Shown: piece by piece, positions 7,789 to 16,881 of the stretch | Layout of the letters: every line of letters starts with the position of its first letter | Numbering within the stretch: position 1 is the first letter of the stretch | From: Pirellula sp. | GTDB taxonomy: Bacteria; Planctomycetota; Planctomycetia; Pirellulales; Pirellulaceae | Assembly (NCBI GenBank): GCA_021736575.1 | Contig: JAIPFP010000014.1 | Location: 1 to 47,671 of the forward strand | Direction of reading: 5' to 3' | DNA: 47,671 nucleotides | Notes under the pieces: model-generated | Databases searched by the model: none | Told to the model about the DNA's origin: nothing | Seen by the model: the letters and a program-made list of their open reading frames with translations, nothing else | Position numbers and translations under genes: made by a program

Positions 7789-9252
7789 ATGAGAAAACCT
7801 GAACGTTCTTTGGGCCGCCGCGAAGTCCTGGCGTTTGCCTGCACCCTTTCGATGATTACCTATTTGGACCGCGTCTGTTTCGGCACTGCGGCATCGTTGT
7901 TGGTCCAAGATTTAGGACTAAATGGTGACAGCGATCTGAAGTGGGCATTCACTGCGTTCGCTTTCGCGTATGCGTGGTTCGAGATTCCCAGCGGATGGTT
8001 GGGTGATGCGTTTGGACCGAAACGAACGCTGATTCGAATCGTAATTGGATGGTCTATCTTTACCGCATTGACCGGTTTGGTGGGACTTAAAGTGGGAGCC
8101 TTTACCTTCGGTGGTCTTTGGCTATTGTGTCTGATTCGATTTCTGTTTGGAATGGCGGAAGCAGGTGCGTATCCGAACTTGGCTCGTGTGGTTGCCAACT
8201 GGTTTCCGGCTGAGGAGCGAGGGAGGGCAAAGGGTTGGATTTGGATGTCGGGTCGATTCATGGGGGGCGCAACACCGCTCATCTGGACGCTGTTGGTGGC
8301 GGGATCCGCATACACATCCCCCCTGGTTTCTTGGCGTGTTGCATTCTTGCTTTTTGGGACCATCGGCCTTGTTTGGTGTTTGGCATTCCGCAGGCGATTT
8401 AAAGACCATCCGGTAATGCCAGACCATCCGGTAATGCCAGGCCATCCGGTAATGCCTGACTCCCAACCGCTCGACTCCCAACCGCTCGACCATTCCACTT
8501 CGAAACCGGTTGCGATTGCGACGCATGGTACAACAGCCAAAGTCGGACACGCGTTGCCTTGGAGATTGCTGCTAACGACTCGAAGTACCTGGTTGCTTGG
8601 CTTGATGTATTCGTGCGCGAGTTTCTCGTGGTACTTTAACATCACGTACATTTCCAGGTATTTAGAAACGCAGCATGGAGTGGCGCCCACCAGCATCAGC
8701 GGCGCACTTCTGAAGGGTGGGCCATTGCTGTTAGGCGGCGTTGGTTGCTTGATCGGTGGTTACTGGACCGACTTCCTTTTGCGACGTCTTCGCCATCGTC
8801 GTTGGGCTCGACGTATCCCTGCGATGATTGGACACGGGCTCTGCGGTCTATGTTACTTGGCCGTAATTCAATCCGATTCTGCATGGACGGCTGCACTAGC
8901 GATCGCGTTAGCAGCATTCTCAAACGATTTGATGATGGGAGCCGCTTGGGCGACGTGTCAAGACATCGGACAACGGCACACCGCCGTTGTTGCGGGCTGG
9001 ATGAATATGCTTGGCAACTTTGGAGGTGCCATCTCAGGCTGGACGATAGGAACGATTCTTGAAATGTCCGTCGCACGTCAGGCGGCAGCAGAGCATGTCG
9101 AAGTCGTGGCGCTCACCATGTCTGCCAAACAAACAGCCCTATCCCATGGCTATGTGATTGTCTTTTTCGCGTTCACAGTCGTTTCATTTATCGCTATGTT
9201 TGCATGGCTATTTGTCAACCCCGAGCAACCACTAGAAGATAATAATGGTTAG
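7789..9252 (+). CDS. MFS transporter, anion:cation symporter-like
   Basis: The protein is 487 residues from the ATG at 7789. The same frame is open upstream to 7624, but that part overlaps the dehydrogenase. About twelve hydrophobic segments are visible. The first loop has SGWLGDAFGPKRTLIR, the MFS motif A (G-x-L-x-D-x-x-G-x-x) form. Segment 1 (TYLDRVCFGTAA) resembles the anion:cation symporter group that carries sugar acids and other organic anions. The central cytoplasmic loop holds in-frame repeats: HPVMPD/G-type hexapeptides, three copies, then two copies of DSQPL. It is in an operon with the CtBP-like dehydrogenase and probably imports that enzyme's substrate or a precursor. Confidence 0.9.
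   Translation: MRKPERSLGRREVLAFACTLSMITYLDRVCFGTAASLLVQDLGLNGDSDLKWAFTAFAFAYAWFEIPSGWLGDAFGPKRTLIRIVIGWSIFTALTGLVGLKVGAFTFGGLWLLCLIRFLFGMAEAGAYPNLARVVANWFPAEERGRAKGWIWMSGRFMGGATPLIWTLLVAGSAYTSPLVSWRVAFLLFGTIGLVWCLAFRRRFKDHPVMPDHPVMPGHPVMPDSQPLDSQPLDHSTSKPVAIATHGTTAKVGHALPWRLLLTTRSTWLLGLMYSCASFSWYFNITYISRYLETQHGVAPTSISGALLKGGPLLLGGVGCLIGGYWTDFLLRRLRHRRWARRIPAMIGHGLCGLCYLAVIQSDSAWTAALAIALAAFSNDLMMGAAWATCQDIGQRHTAVVAGWMNMLGNFGGAISGWTIGTILEMSVARQAAAEHVEVVALTMSAKQTALSHGYVIVFFAFTVVSFIAMFAWLFVNPEQPLEDNNG
8404..8490 (+). repeat. In-frame coding tandem repeats (3 x 18 bp, 2 x 15 bp)
   Basis: Three near-identical 18-bp units lie at 8404-8421, 8422-8439 and 8440-8457. Two identical 15-bp units lie at 8461-8475 and 8476-8490. 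All are multiples of 3 and lengthen the central loop of the MFS transporter without breaking the frame. Confidence 0.95.
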
Positions 9253-9280
9253 CTAAGCACATCCGCATATGTTTTTCATA

Positions 9281-9399
9281 CCAATTAGCCGTTGGGCGAT
9301 AGCCCCGGTTTTCCAATTGCTCGACATTCGTCGAGAACCGGGGCTAGCGCCCTTCGGCTATCAGTTTGTTTCACTCGAAGACTCATACCGATGTGCTTA
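9281..9399 (+). repeat. Dispersed hairpin repeat, copy 1 (family also at 19482-19600)
   Basis: About 115 bp nearly identical, in opposite orientation, to 19482-19600. It folds as a long imperfect hairpin: GCCCCGGTT pairs with AACCGGGGC around 9302-9344, and flanking AGCCG/CGGCT arms extend the stem. It begins about 29 bases after the MFS stop. Open frames inside it recur in both copies and are repeat artefacts. Confidence 0.9.
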
Positions 9400-9429
9400 G
9401 TTTTAGTTGCGCTATGCCCCGCGTCGAAG

Positions 9430-9483
9430 GAATCGCGACGGCGGAGCGTCGTGCAACTTATCCGCAGCGGAGCGTCGCGACAC
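9430..9483. repeat. Dispersed GC-rich repeat, copy 1 (related to 25633-25685)
   Basis: The 22-nt core at 9436-9457 occurs in inverse orientation near 25636-25657. Each copy also has a second GCGGAGCGTCG-type segment nearby. The element abuts the stop codon of the minus-strand DUF1501 gene at 9484. Confidence 0.75.
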
Positions 9484-10941
9484 TTAAGACAGGATACCCT
9501 TCACCACGTGCGATTCTTCGACTCCTGTCAATCGCGTATTTAATCCTCGGAACTTATAAGTGAACCGGCTGTGATCAATCCCTAAGCAATGCAGGATCGT
9601 CGCATGAAGATCCCGAAGGTGAACTGGGTTCTCCGTAATGTTGTAGCAGAAGTCGTCGGTCGCTCCATACTCGACGCCGCCACGAATTCCGCCGCCCGCT
9701 AGCCACACCGTGAAGCTCCGGCCATGATGATCGCGCCCCATACCCGGATCCCCCAACTTGCCCTGGCTAAACACCGTTCGACCAAATTCGGTCGCAAAGA
9801 CTACCAACGTATCTTCCAACATGCCGAGTCGTTTCAAATCGTTAACAAGTGCCGTGGTCGGTTGATCAATATCACGACATTGGTTAGGTAGTTGCTTTGC
9901 AATCGCGATGTGTTGATCCCAGCCACGATGATACAGTTGCACATAACGAACATCGCGTTCCAGCAAGCGACGAGCCAACAAACAGTTGGATGCATAGCTA
10001 CCTGGCCTCTGTACCTCGGGGCCGTATGCTTCCAGCGTTTGAGCCGACTCGCCGCGAATGTCTGTCAATTCGGGCACCGAAGTTTGCATGCGATAAGCCA
10101 TCTCGTACGCGTGGATGCGAGTCGTGATTTCCGGGTCCCCCAATTCCTTGGCTCGCATTTCATTCAGTTCCGCCAAGTCATCCAAAAAATGGCGGCGCTG
10201 ATCGGGTTCGACGCCCGGCGGGTTTTGCAAATAAAGAACGGGATTGGCGCCCGGTCGCAAGCCTACGCCTTGATGCGACGACGGAAGAAATCCGCTTCCC
10301 CAGAGTCGCGAAAAAATCGGCTGACCAGGGTTCTTTCCCGTCCCTTGGGAAACCATGGCTATAAACGCTGGCAAGTTCTCATTCTCGCTCCCCAATCCAT
10401 AACTAACCCATGCCCCGATGCTTGCATAACCGGGTTGTTGGTTCCCGGTATTCATATAGGTAATGGCTGGGTCGTGATTGATGGCTTCTGTGTTGAGGCT
10501 CTTTATGATGCAAATATCATCGGCCAATGTTTGGATTCCCGGGAGCAAATCGCTGATCCAAGTTCCGTGCTGGCCACAGCGTTTCCCAGGCTTCAACGGT
10601 GGCACGATCGGATAGGTGGATTGTCCGGAAGTCATTCCAGTCAGTCGCTGTGTTCCCTTGACGGACGCCGGAATCTCTTTGCCTGCATGCTCATGTAGCA
10701 TGGGCTTGTCATCGAATAAATCGACATGCGACAGACCACCGCTCTGGAAAAGACAGACAACTCGCTTGGCCTTCGGGGCAAAGTGTGGCAAGCCCGGTAG
10801 TCCGCCGACCGTTTTGGGGGCTTGAGCTCGAAGCAACTCCGGGGACATCAACGACCCCAATGCCATGGCACCCACTCCAAGGCTGGATTGGGTCAAGAAT
10901 ATTCGTCTCAGTTGACTTTGTTGTTGTGCGAAATGATCCAT
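9484..10941 (-). CDS. DUF1501 family secreted protein
   Basis: This 485-residue protein starts with LRRIFLTQSSLGVGAMALGSL, a Tat-like twin-arginine leader followed by a hydrophobic stretch. The body has the DUF1501 pattern: VVCLFQSGGLSHVDLFDDKP near residue 60, TYMNTGNQQPGYASIGAWVSYGLG, HRGWDQH, VFATEFGRT and GRDHHGRSFTVWLAGGGIRGG. The fold is related to alkaline phosphatase and sulfatase enzymes. The conserved Asp, His and EFGRT residues suggest a metal-dependent hydrolase, but the substrate is unknown. The ATG at 10941 lies 2 bases from the stop of the DUF1549/1553 gene. This pair order is a planctomycete hallmark and the two proteins probably act together in the cell envelope. Confidence 0.95.
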   Translation of the reverse strand: MDHFAQQQSQLRRIFLTQSSLGVGAMALGSLMSPELLRAQAPKTVGGLPGLPHFAPKAKRVVCLFQSGGLSHVDLFDDKPMLHEHAGKEIPASVKGTQRLTGMTSGQSTYPIVPPLKPGKRCGQHGTWISDLLPGIQTLADDICIIKSLNTEAINHDPAITYMNTGNQQPGYASIGAWVSYGLGSENENLPAFIAMVSQGTGKNPGQPIFSRLWGSGFLPSSHQGVGLRPGANPVLYLQNPPGVEPDQRRHFLDDLAELNEMRAKELGDPEITTRIHAYEMAYRMQTSVPELTDIRGESAQTLEAYGPEVQRPGSYASNCLLARRLLERDVRYVQLYHRGWDQHIAIAKQLPNQCRDIDQPTTALVNDLKRLGMLEDTLVVFATEFGRTVFSQGKLGDPGMGRDHHGRSFTVWLAGGGIRGGVEYGATDDFCYNITENPVHLRDLHATILHCLGIDHSRFTYKFRGLNTRLTGVEESHVVKGILS

Positions 10942-10943
10942 GA

Positions 10944-13900
10944 TTAATTCTTCGTAAGCGTTTCGCTAAGATTGAGCAGAAGTGATGCGACTTGAGACCA
11001 AGCTGCGAGTTCCGCCGCATTGACCTGATTGCTGATCTTCGATTCACCTACCGAAAGGTACGCCTTTGCCTGGTTGATTCCGCCTCGATAACGTTCCCGC
11101 TCTCGATCCAGCGAGCGCGATAGGATCGATCGCTCCTCGGAAGTTGGGGTGCGACTTGTCGCCTCCAAGAACGCCCATTCAAGGCGGTCTTGATCGTCCT
11201 TGGCTGTCGACATTAGGATGCGTGCAGCGAAGGCCCTGGCTGCTTCAACGAACTGCGTGTCGTTCAGGGTAACAAGTGCTTGGAGTGGAGTCGTCGTGTT
11301 GCCACGCGAAACAGTGCAGACCTCCCTATTTGGAGCATCAAAGGCCATCATGTTGGGAGGCGGGGCCGTTCGTTTCCAATACGTGTAAAGACTTCGTCGG
11401 TAGAGCTTCTCGCCGTGGTCTTGGACAAACGTTTGAGCCGTAGCGGGCGAGCTACCATAGTGACTGACCTCACGCCATAAATCGCCAGGAGTGTAGGGGT
11501 TGACACTCGGCCCGCCGATGCGAGGGACAATCAAGCCGCTGATCTTCAATGCCGCATCGCGAATAAACTCAGCCGATAATCGAAAGCGTGGACCGCGGGC
11601 CAATAGCAAGTTTTGCGGATCGCGTTCCACAAGTTCGATGGTCGTCACAGACGTTTGTCGGTATGTGTCCGAAAGTACGATCGTACGAATCAGTTCCTTG
11701 ACATTCCAGCCTTGGTCGACAAAATCGACGGCCAACCAATCCAGCAGTTCTGGATGCGTCGGCCATTCACCTTGAGAGCCGAAATCCGCTGGAGTTCCAA
11801 CGAGTCCACGACCGAAAAGCATTTTCCAAAAACGGTTGACTGCGACTCTGGCGGTAAGTGGATTTTCCTTCATCACAATCCACTGGGCCAATCCCAAGCG
11901 GTCCCGGCTGCTCTCCGTTGGCATCGCAGGAAGAACGGCTAACGTACCCGGGCTAACCTTGTCCGTTGGTTTGGAGTAATCGCCGCGTTGCAAGACAAAT
12001 GTCTCGCGTTGCTTGGCGGCTACATCCATCACCATGGTGGTAAAAGGCTTGGTCAAAACGTCGAGTCGTTCTCGAAGATTGGCTAACTCGATTCGTGAAG
12101 GCAAAAGTTCATCCGAGTGTTCCGCACAATACTTCCAAAGCGACGCATGCTGATCCTCCGATCGATCCTTTTCCGAAAGCTTCAGAATCGCCAGGATGTC
12201 CGATGGCAAGTCGGTGTCGTCATCCACACCCGTGATCACTTGCAATTCGATCGACTTTGCGACGAGGCTACGACCGTTGCCGAAGTTTAACTGTACCGTC
12301 AAATAAGGTGCCGAAACAGCATCGAAGGGTTCTGCGAACGAGGCTGTTAGCTGAACGGGGCCTGAATGATCAAGGTCGGGTGACCATCCGCTATCATTGC
12401 GAGGGTCCAAGCAACCTGCCGGTGGATTCGATGCTTCCCATGAATTTGCCGTCACATGATCGATGGCCATAAGCTTAAACAAATTGACTTGATCGCCTGG
12501 GACTTTGTCGGCTGTAACCGCAAGCGCGGTGAGCATAAAACTCCCTTTGACTTTTTTCTCATCGGGCGATTCCGATGCTGCTTTGGCTTTCTTCGCTTTG
12601 GCTTTCAGTGCATCATCGGGCCCATAACCCCAGCCGCCACCGGGTAGTTCGGCCATCGGATGCATGATCACTCGCAAACCCGTGATAGGTTGGCTTATCT
12701 TGGGTATCTCAGCGACCACGTCGATGGCTCCCATGGAACCAAATCCGTCCAAACGCACTCGATTGGTTGCTTCCTCGATCTCGAAGCCCGCTCCACGATT
12801 CGGTGTCGATACTTTTTTTAGCGAAACGGGATAGGTTTGCAAATCCTTGCCGCGAAGTGCCAGACTCGCCTGTTCGCGTTTTTCCCAAGCTGATAGCCGA
12901 GCAAGATCCATGGTTAAAAGCGATTTTTCGATCGCCTCGATCTGCTCTCGAAGATGCGGCACTTCGTCCGTCTTCAGAACCGTTCGGGCTTGAATACTAG
13001 GGCCAGGATTGACGCCTGCATTTCCGTCCAAGCCCTTGTCGCTGATCGTGTTGAAGAAGGCGAACATTTGATAGTATTCGCTCTGTTTGATCGGATCGAA
13101 TTTGTGATCATGACATTGAGCGCAGCCCAGCGTTAAGCCCAAGATCGATTCGCCTAGCGTCTTAACTCGGTCCGCGTTGTAGTTCGCGAGATTCTCTTCC
13201 GGGATCGTCCCTCCTTCGTGGGTCACCATGTTGTTGCGTTGAAAGCCGGTTGCAATTTTCTGAGGATCGGTGCAGTTGGGCAGCAGGTCGCCAGCAAGTT
13301 GTTCCAGCAAGAACTGATCGTAGGGCAAATTGTCATTGAAGGCTTGGATGACCCAATCACGCCACAACCACATGTGCCGTCCGCCATCGATCGAGAAACC
13401 ATTTGTGTCGGCGTACCTGGCGGAGTCCAACCATTCGATTGCCAGCCGCTCCCCAAAATGGGGACTCGACAATAATCGCTCAACTACTTTTTCGTAGGCG
13501 TTGTCCGACTTGTCGGCAACAAACGCGAGCACTTCATCGCCACTGGGTGGCAGTCCGGTCAAGTCAACGTAAAGGCGCCGAATGAGAGTTTCCCGATTCG
13601 CTTCCGGGGATCGCTTCATTCCTTCGGCTTCTAATCGAGCGTCGACAAAAGCATCGATAGGCTGTCGCGAAGGGCCCGAGGGCAATTCGTGTTTTACGGG
13701 CGGAATAAATGACCAATGGCCGGCGTAGGGCGCACCTTGTTCGATCCATCGCTTGAGCTTGTCCTTTTCCCCGTTGGTCAAACTTCGGTGCGAATTCGGG
13801 GGTGGCATGACTTCGTCGGCGTCGTCACTCATCACGCGTCGCCAAACTTCGCTTTTGGCTAACTGGCCGGGGACGATGGCAATGGTCCCTTTGCGATCCG

Positions 13901-14120
13901 TGTAAGCCGATTCGAAAATGTCAAGTCGCAGATCTGCTTGCCGACTTTTTTCATCGAATCCATGGCAAGCAAAGCAATTCTCGCTCAGGATCGGCCGAAT
14001 GTCGCGGTTGTAATCCATCGCACGCTCACCAGCATGGCAAAGGTTGATGGACAGCGTGCTGCCGCATGCGATACCAAGCAGCAGACTGCTGAGAGCGGAT
14101 CGAAGTAGGATTGCATTCAT
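10944..14120 (-). CDS. DUF1549/DUF1553 protein with planctomycete cytochrome c-like domain
   Basis: The protein is 1058 residues from the ATG at 14120, which gives a normal signal peptide (MNAILLRSALSSLLLGIACG). The upstream frame lacks one. After cleavage comes a cytochrome c-type domain: YNRDIRPILSENCFACHG has the CxxCH haem motif, and VMPPPNSHR probably supplies the Met ligand. DUF1549 follows (FVDARLEAEG to GCAQCHDHKFDPI, a second CxxCH). A variable beta-rich middle then leads to C-terminal DUF1553 (RLGLAQWIVMKENPLTARVAVNRFW). It is likely secreted to the periplasm and carries haem. It is coupled to the DUF1501 gene 2 bases downstream. The exact reaction is not established for the family; roles in polysaccharide breakdown have been proposed from genomic context. 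Confidence 0.95.
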   Translation of the reverse strand: MNAILLRSALSSLLLGIACGSTLSINLCHAGERAMDYNRDIRPILSENCFACHGFDEKSRQADLRLDIFESAYTDRKGTIAIVPGQLAKSEVWRRVMSDDADEVMPPPNSHRSLTNGEKDKLKRWIEQGAPYAGHWSFIPPVKHELPSGPSRQPIDAFVDARLEAEGMKRSPEANRETLIRRLYVDLTGLPPSGDEVLAFVADKSDNAYEKVVERLLSSPHFGERLAIEWLDSARYADTNGFSIDGGRHMWLWRDWVIQAFNDNLPYDQFLLEQLAGDLLPNCTDPQKIATGFQRNNMVTHEGGTIPEENLANYNADRVKTLGESILGLTLGCAQCHDHKFDPIKQSEYYQMFAFFNTISDKGLDGNAGVNPGPSIQARTVLKTDEVPHLREQIEAIEKSLLTMDLARLSAWEKREQASLALRGKDLQTYPVSLKKVSTPNRGAGFEIEEATNRVRLDGFGSMGAIDVVAEIPKISQPITGLRVIMHPMAELPGGGWGYGPDDALKAKAKKAKAASESPDEKKVKGSFMLTALAVTADKVPGDQVNLFKLMAIDHVTANSWEASNPPAGCLDPRNDSGWSPDLDHSGPVQLTASFAEPFDAVSAPYLTVQLNFGNGRSLVAKSIELQVITGVDDDTDLPSDILAILKLSEKDRSEDQHASLWKYCAEHSDELLPSRIELANLRERLDVLTKPFTTMVMDVAAKQRETFVLQRGDYSKPTDKVSPGTLAVLPAMPTESSRDRLGLAQWIVMKENPLTARVAVNRFWKMLFGRGLVGTPADFGSQGEWPTHPELLDWLAVDFVDQGWNVKELIRTIVLSDTYRQTSVTTIELVERDPQNLLLARGPRFRLSAEFIRDAALKISGLIVPRIGGPSVNPYTPGDLWREVSHYGSSPATAQTFVQDHGEKLYRRSLYTYWKRTAPPPNMMAFDAPNREVCTVSRGNTTTPLQALVTLNDTQFVEAARAFAARILMSTAKDDQDRLEWAFLEATSRTPTSEERSILSRSLDRERERYRGGINQAKAYLSVGESKISNQVNAAELAAWSQVASLLLNLSETLTKN

Positions 14121-14323
14121 TCGTAGGATCTGCGGGAAGGAGTACTGGGCGGCCGGGCTTGGTTTGGCTGGCTTGGTTTGTTTTGGCTGGGAGCGACATT
14201 CATTGATCTTAAATGATACACCCACATCGCAACAAGAATATTCACCCTAATGAAAGTAATTCCGATTGAAGCTGGCTGATGATTGATGTCGCTGTGGTCA
14301 ATGTCCCAGACTAACAACGCAAG

Positions 14324-15169
14324 TCAGCGTAGAGGCAGTACTTCCAGATTCTTTGAACCCTCGACCAATAGGCCAATTTGCGAAGCTCGCGTGGACAACG
14401 CATTGAGTGCCGTTTGCCCTGTCTCGCCCAGGTCAACTGTCCAATCGTTGACATACAGGTCAACGTGTTGCATCAAGATATCATCATCGAATTCCTGTGC
14501 GTATTCCCGCATCGTCTGCAACGTCTCATCGCGATGGGCAAGACCATACAGCAACGACTCCTTGATTACCGCTTGAACTATTTCTAACGTGTCCAATTCC
14601 AGTGCTCGCGATCCAAGGATTCCTCCAAGCGGTAATGGGCAATGCGTCTCCGATTCCCAACGACTGCCCAAATCTTCAACCAAGTACAGGCCCTCGGCCT
14701 CCCAGGTAAAGCGACCTTCATGAATGCAAACGCCAAAATCCGCTTTGTTCTCTTTCAGCATCGGCATAATTTCGGAAAAGACAACTTGCTGCACGCTGGC
14801 GGTGTTCGGATAGAAGAGTTGAAAGAGCAGTGTCGCAGTCGTGTGCGTACCTGGGCACACAGTCAACTGCGATCGTTGATTTGGAACATCATTGCGTTTG
14901 GATGACAGCAGTAGTGGGCCGACACCAAAGCCCAATGCGGAACCACTTGGCAAAACCCACATTCGATCCGCCAAGAGAAGGGCTGCGTGGAAGCTTGCTT
15001 TTGCAACATCGAGATCGCCACGAAACAATCGATTGTTGAGTTGCTGAATGTCGAGCAGTTCAACCTGGAAATCAAGGCCACGCCAATCAACCAACCGATG
15101 AAGCAATGCGTGAAAGGCAAACGTGTCGTTGGGGCAGGTTGAGATGCCTAGTCGTATGGTTTTGCTCAT
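14324..15169 (-). CDS. mqnD: 1,4-dihydroxy-6-naphthoate synthase (MqnD)
   Basis: The protein is 281 residues from the ATG at 15169. A longer frame would run far into mqnB. It starts with IRLGISTCPNDTFAFHALL, the MqnD hallmark of the periplasmic-binding-protein-like fold. It keeps DVAKASFHAAL, PGTHTTATLLF and the segment with DFGVCIHEGRFTW, whose His belongs to the family's active site. MqnD converts cyclic de-hypoxanthine futalosine to 1,4-dihydroxy-6-naphthoate in the futalosine route to menaquinone. It is cytoplasmic. Its ATG overlaps the mqnB stop in ATGA (15166-15169, minus strand), showing translational coupling. The other pathway genes, mqnA and mqnC, are not in this window. Confidence 0.95.
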   Translation of the reverse strand: MSKTIRLGISTCPNDTFAFHALLHRLVDWRGLDFQVELLDIQQLNNRLFRGDLDVAKASFHAALLLADRMWVLPSGSALGFGVGPLLLSSKRNDVPNQRSQLTVCPGTHTTATLLFQLFYPNTASVQQVVFSEIMPMLKENKADFGVCIHEGRFTWEAEGLYLVEDLGSRWESETHCPLPLGGILGSRALELDTLEIVQAVIKESLLYGLAHRDETLQTMREYAQEFDDDILMQHVDLYVNDWTVDLGETGQTALNALSTRASQIGLLVEGSKNLEVLPLR

Positions 15170-15822
15170 ATCCCCAAAACCTCGAGAGCGTTGACTTCGA
15201 CGGCAGCCATCGACTCTTGCATGCGCCAATTGGACTTGTTTCGATCGCCAGCTCGATTGGAAATGCCCCGAATGATTCTCAAAGGTGTTTTGTTGATGAG
15301 GCATGCTGCTGCAACCGCAAAGCCTTCCATGTCCTCGGCTATTGCATCAGGAAATTTCGCAAGACGCATTTTGACATCGTCTTCACATGCAGACGCCGCA
15401 CAGCAGGTAAGCAATTGTACCGGTGACCCTCGCCGAATCGGGTTTTCTCGTAAGTTATCCATTGAGATAGAGTCTTTGATCTCAAATCTATCCTGTTCAG
15501 AACGCCAATGACACCAACCCATTTCTTGTGTGGTAACGTACTGTTCACCCGCTCCGGCTCCAACGCCATAACAGACTACTTCATCGAATTCGACGGAGTT
15601 TGCCACTTGCAGTTCTTGAGTCAGCCCACCCGCGACGCCAAGCAACAGGACCTTAGTGGGTCTATGTTTGGAAATGAGTTGCGAAGCGAGGATGCCAGAC
15701 AAGATGGGTCCAAAACCGCACAACTCAATCTTGCATCCGATATCCGCGATTCTTTGATGGAAAGCGTTGGACAAGAAATCCAATTCCATTCGAGTCGGAA
15801 CAAGCAATAACGTCGAGACCAT
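15166..15822 (-). CDS. mqnB: Futalosine hydrolase (MqnB)
   Basis: The 218-residue protein has the nucleosidase/phosphorylase fold. Visible signatures are VLLLGVAGGLTQ (about 58-69), GAGAGEQYV, the catalytic AEDMEGFAVAAAC (about 160-172) and the ending RGISNRAGDRNKSNW. Together with the overlapping mqnD this identifies futalosine hydrolase, which releases hypoxanthine from futalosine. In isolation it would be hard to separate from other nucleosidases such as MTA/SAH nucleosidase. It is coupled to mqnD by an ATGA overlap and follows the NTP-transferase-like gene by 14 bases. Confidence 0.92.
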   Translation of the reverse strand: MVSTLLLVPTRMELDFLSNAFHQRIADIGCKIELCGFGPILSGILASQLISKHRPTKVLLLGVAGGLTQELQVANSVEFDEVVCYGVGAGAGEQYVTTQEMGWCHWRSEQDRFEIKDSISMDNLRENPIRRGSPVQLLTCCAASACEDDVKMRLAKFPDAIAEDMEGFAVAAACLINKTPLRIIRGISNRAGDRNKSNWRMQESMAAVEVNALEVLGI

Positions 15823-15836
15823 TTAACTTGTCGAAA

Positions 15837-16562
15837 CTAGGTTGTCGAAAAATTTCGTTCAGCGACTTGAGCGAGTCGTTGCCACGACAGATCGTCTCCT
15901 GCCGCTTCGAGGAAACTGTGCGCTCGATCCCAATCTGCTTCGGTCTGCATTTGAAATCGGAGTGAGTCGTCGGCTAATTCCAAGGGTAATGGTATCAGCT
16001 TTGTTTGAAATAGGGCAGGATGCCGTCGAATGATATCTGGAACATCGCATGGTTCGGTGGTGAGCTTTTCACTTTCCATTTTGCCAATCGCCATTGCCGA
16101 GCACATTTCACCGACAAGCCCCAAAGCTTGCAAGGAGAAGCTTGGGTGTTTCGGGGAAAAGAAGCCTACGAAGTCAACGGTGGGGTTAGCCCACCCTCGC
16201 GAAACAAGTCGATCGATCAAGCTTGGGTCGGTGAACGGGCAGAGGGGGCTAGCAAAGACAACCCAGTCCGCATTCAACCGATCCGAAACCTCTTTTGCCC
16301 GTTGACTGGGCGTGCTCAACGCACTAGGCATCCAACGCGCATTGCAAAGTCCAGTATTGCTGATCAGCTCTCGATACTGAGGAGGGCCAGTCACCACAAT
16401 GGTCTCGACGAGCGTCGCTTCACTGAGCCGGCGGATGCACCACTCGAGAAGTGTAAGCCCATCGAGTCTACGCAGCGAAGCATCGACCCGAGTCGTATTC
16501 TTTTGATTGCCCGCAACAGCTAAATCAATCAAAGCCACGGTTTGTTTAGGATTCGTCGCCAT
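15837..16562 (-). CDS. NTP transferase-like protein (cytidylyltransferase fold)
   Basis: The protein is 241 residues from the ATG at 16562. An upstream extension lacks similarity. The layout resembles cytidylyl- or nucleotidyl-transferases of the KdsB/NeuA/SpsF type: an opening strand, then LDGLTLLEWCIRRLSEA, VETIVVTGP, and the central ADWVVFASPLCPFTDPSLIDRLV, which parallels the D-x-P-L-I-x-P loop. The ending LRFQMQTEADWDRAHSFLEA matches the usual VDTPEDLE region. The N-terminal G-x-G-x-R nucleotide loop is poor (AVAGNQKNTTR), so catalytic status is unsure. It is first in the operon with mqnB and mqnD. A role in menaquinone synthesis is not obvious, and cell-envelope sugar activation is an alternative. 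Confidence 0.6.
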   Translation of the reverse strand: MATNPKQTVALIDLAVAGNQKNTTRVDASLRRLDGLTLLEWCIRRLSEATLVETIVVTGPPQYRELISNTGLCNARWMPSALSTPSQRAKEVSDRLNADWVVFASPLCPFTDPSLIDRLVSRGWANPTVDFVGFFSPKHPSFSLQALGLVGEMCSAMAIGKMESEKLTTEPCDVPDIIRRHPALFQTKLIPLPLELADDSLRFQMQTEADWDRAHSFLEAAGDDLSWQRLAQVAERNFSTT

Positions 16563-16881
16563 ACGATGCTCCGTGCGTGTGGGGGAGAGGCAGTGTGCAA
16601 CGCGATTTGTATGCCGAAAGAGTTCAAAGTGGCAGTCAAGAGCGGCACTCGCGAATAGAATCAAGCTATCTCCCATTAAGGTTCTTTACAATAACCCAAC
16701 CAAGGTTTAGTGCGGTTTTCCGAGACAACCGGCGTATCAGTAAATGCTAGCAGTCCGCCGCACAAGGCCGGGGGAATCGAAATACCCCAGCCTTGCCCTG
16801 GGGATCCTAAACCCGAAGCGTACGTATCGTGTTATGATGCTGCAAACTGCCGCTCGCCGTACTTGATCCTACGAAAAGTTT
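16563..16881. other. Divergent intergenic region with a strong hairpin
   Basis: This stretch separates the minus-strand NTP-transferase operon from the histidine-phosphatase gene. It contains a hairpin at 16763-16795 in which CAAGGC pairs with GCCTTG and GGGG with CCCC, around a short loop. A TATGAT box at 16833-16838 could be a -10 element for the phosphatase gene but has no recognisable -35. No gene is seen. Confidence 0.5.

Noticed and set aside
7860-8696. 278-residue antisense frame
   Set aside because: It is the shadow of the MFS gene, with low-complexity repeats mirrored from the coding repeats.
9892-10698. 268-residue antisense frame
   Set aside because: It lies wholly inside the well-supported DUF1501 gene on the other strand and has no recognisable motif.
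10944-14120. DUF1549/1553 plus DUF1501 pair as a new system
   Set aside because: Large and conspicuous, but this pair is a widespread, known planctomycete gene arrangement.
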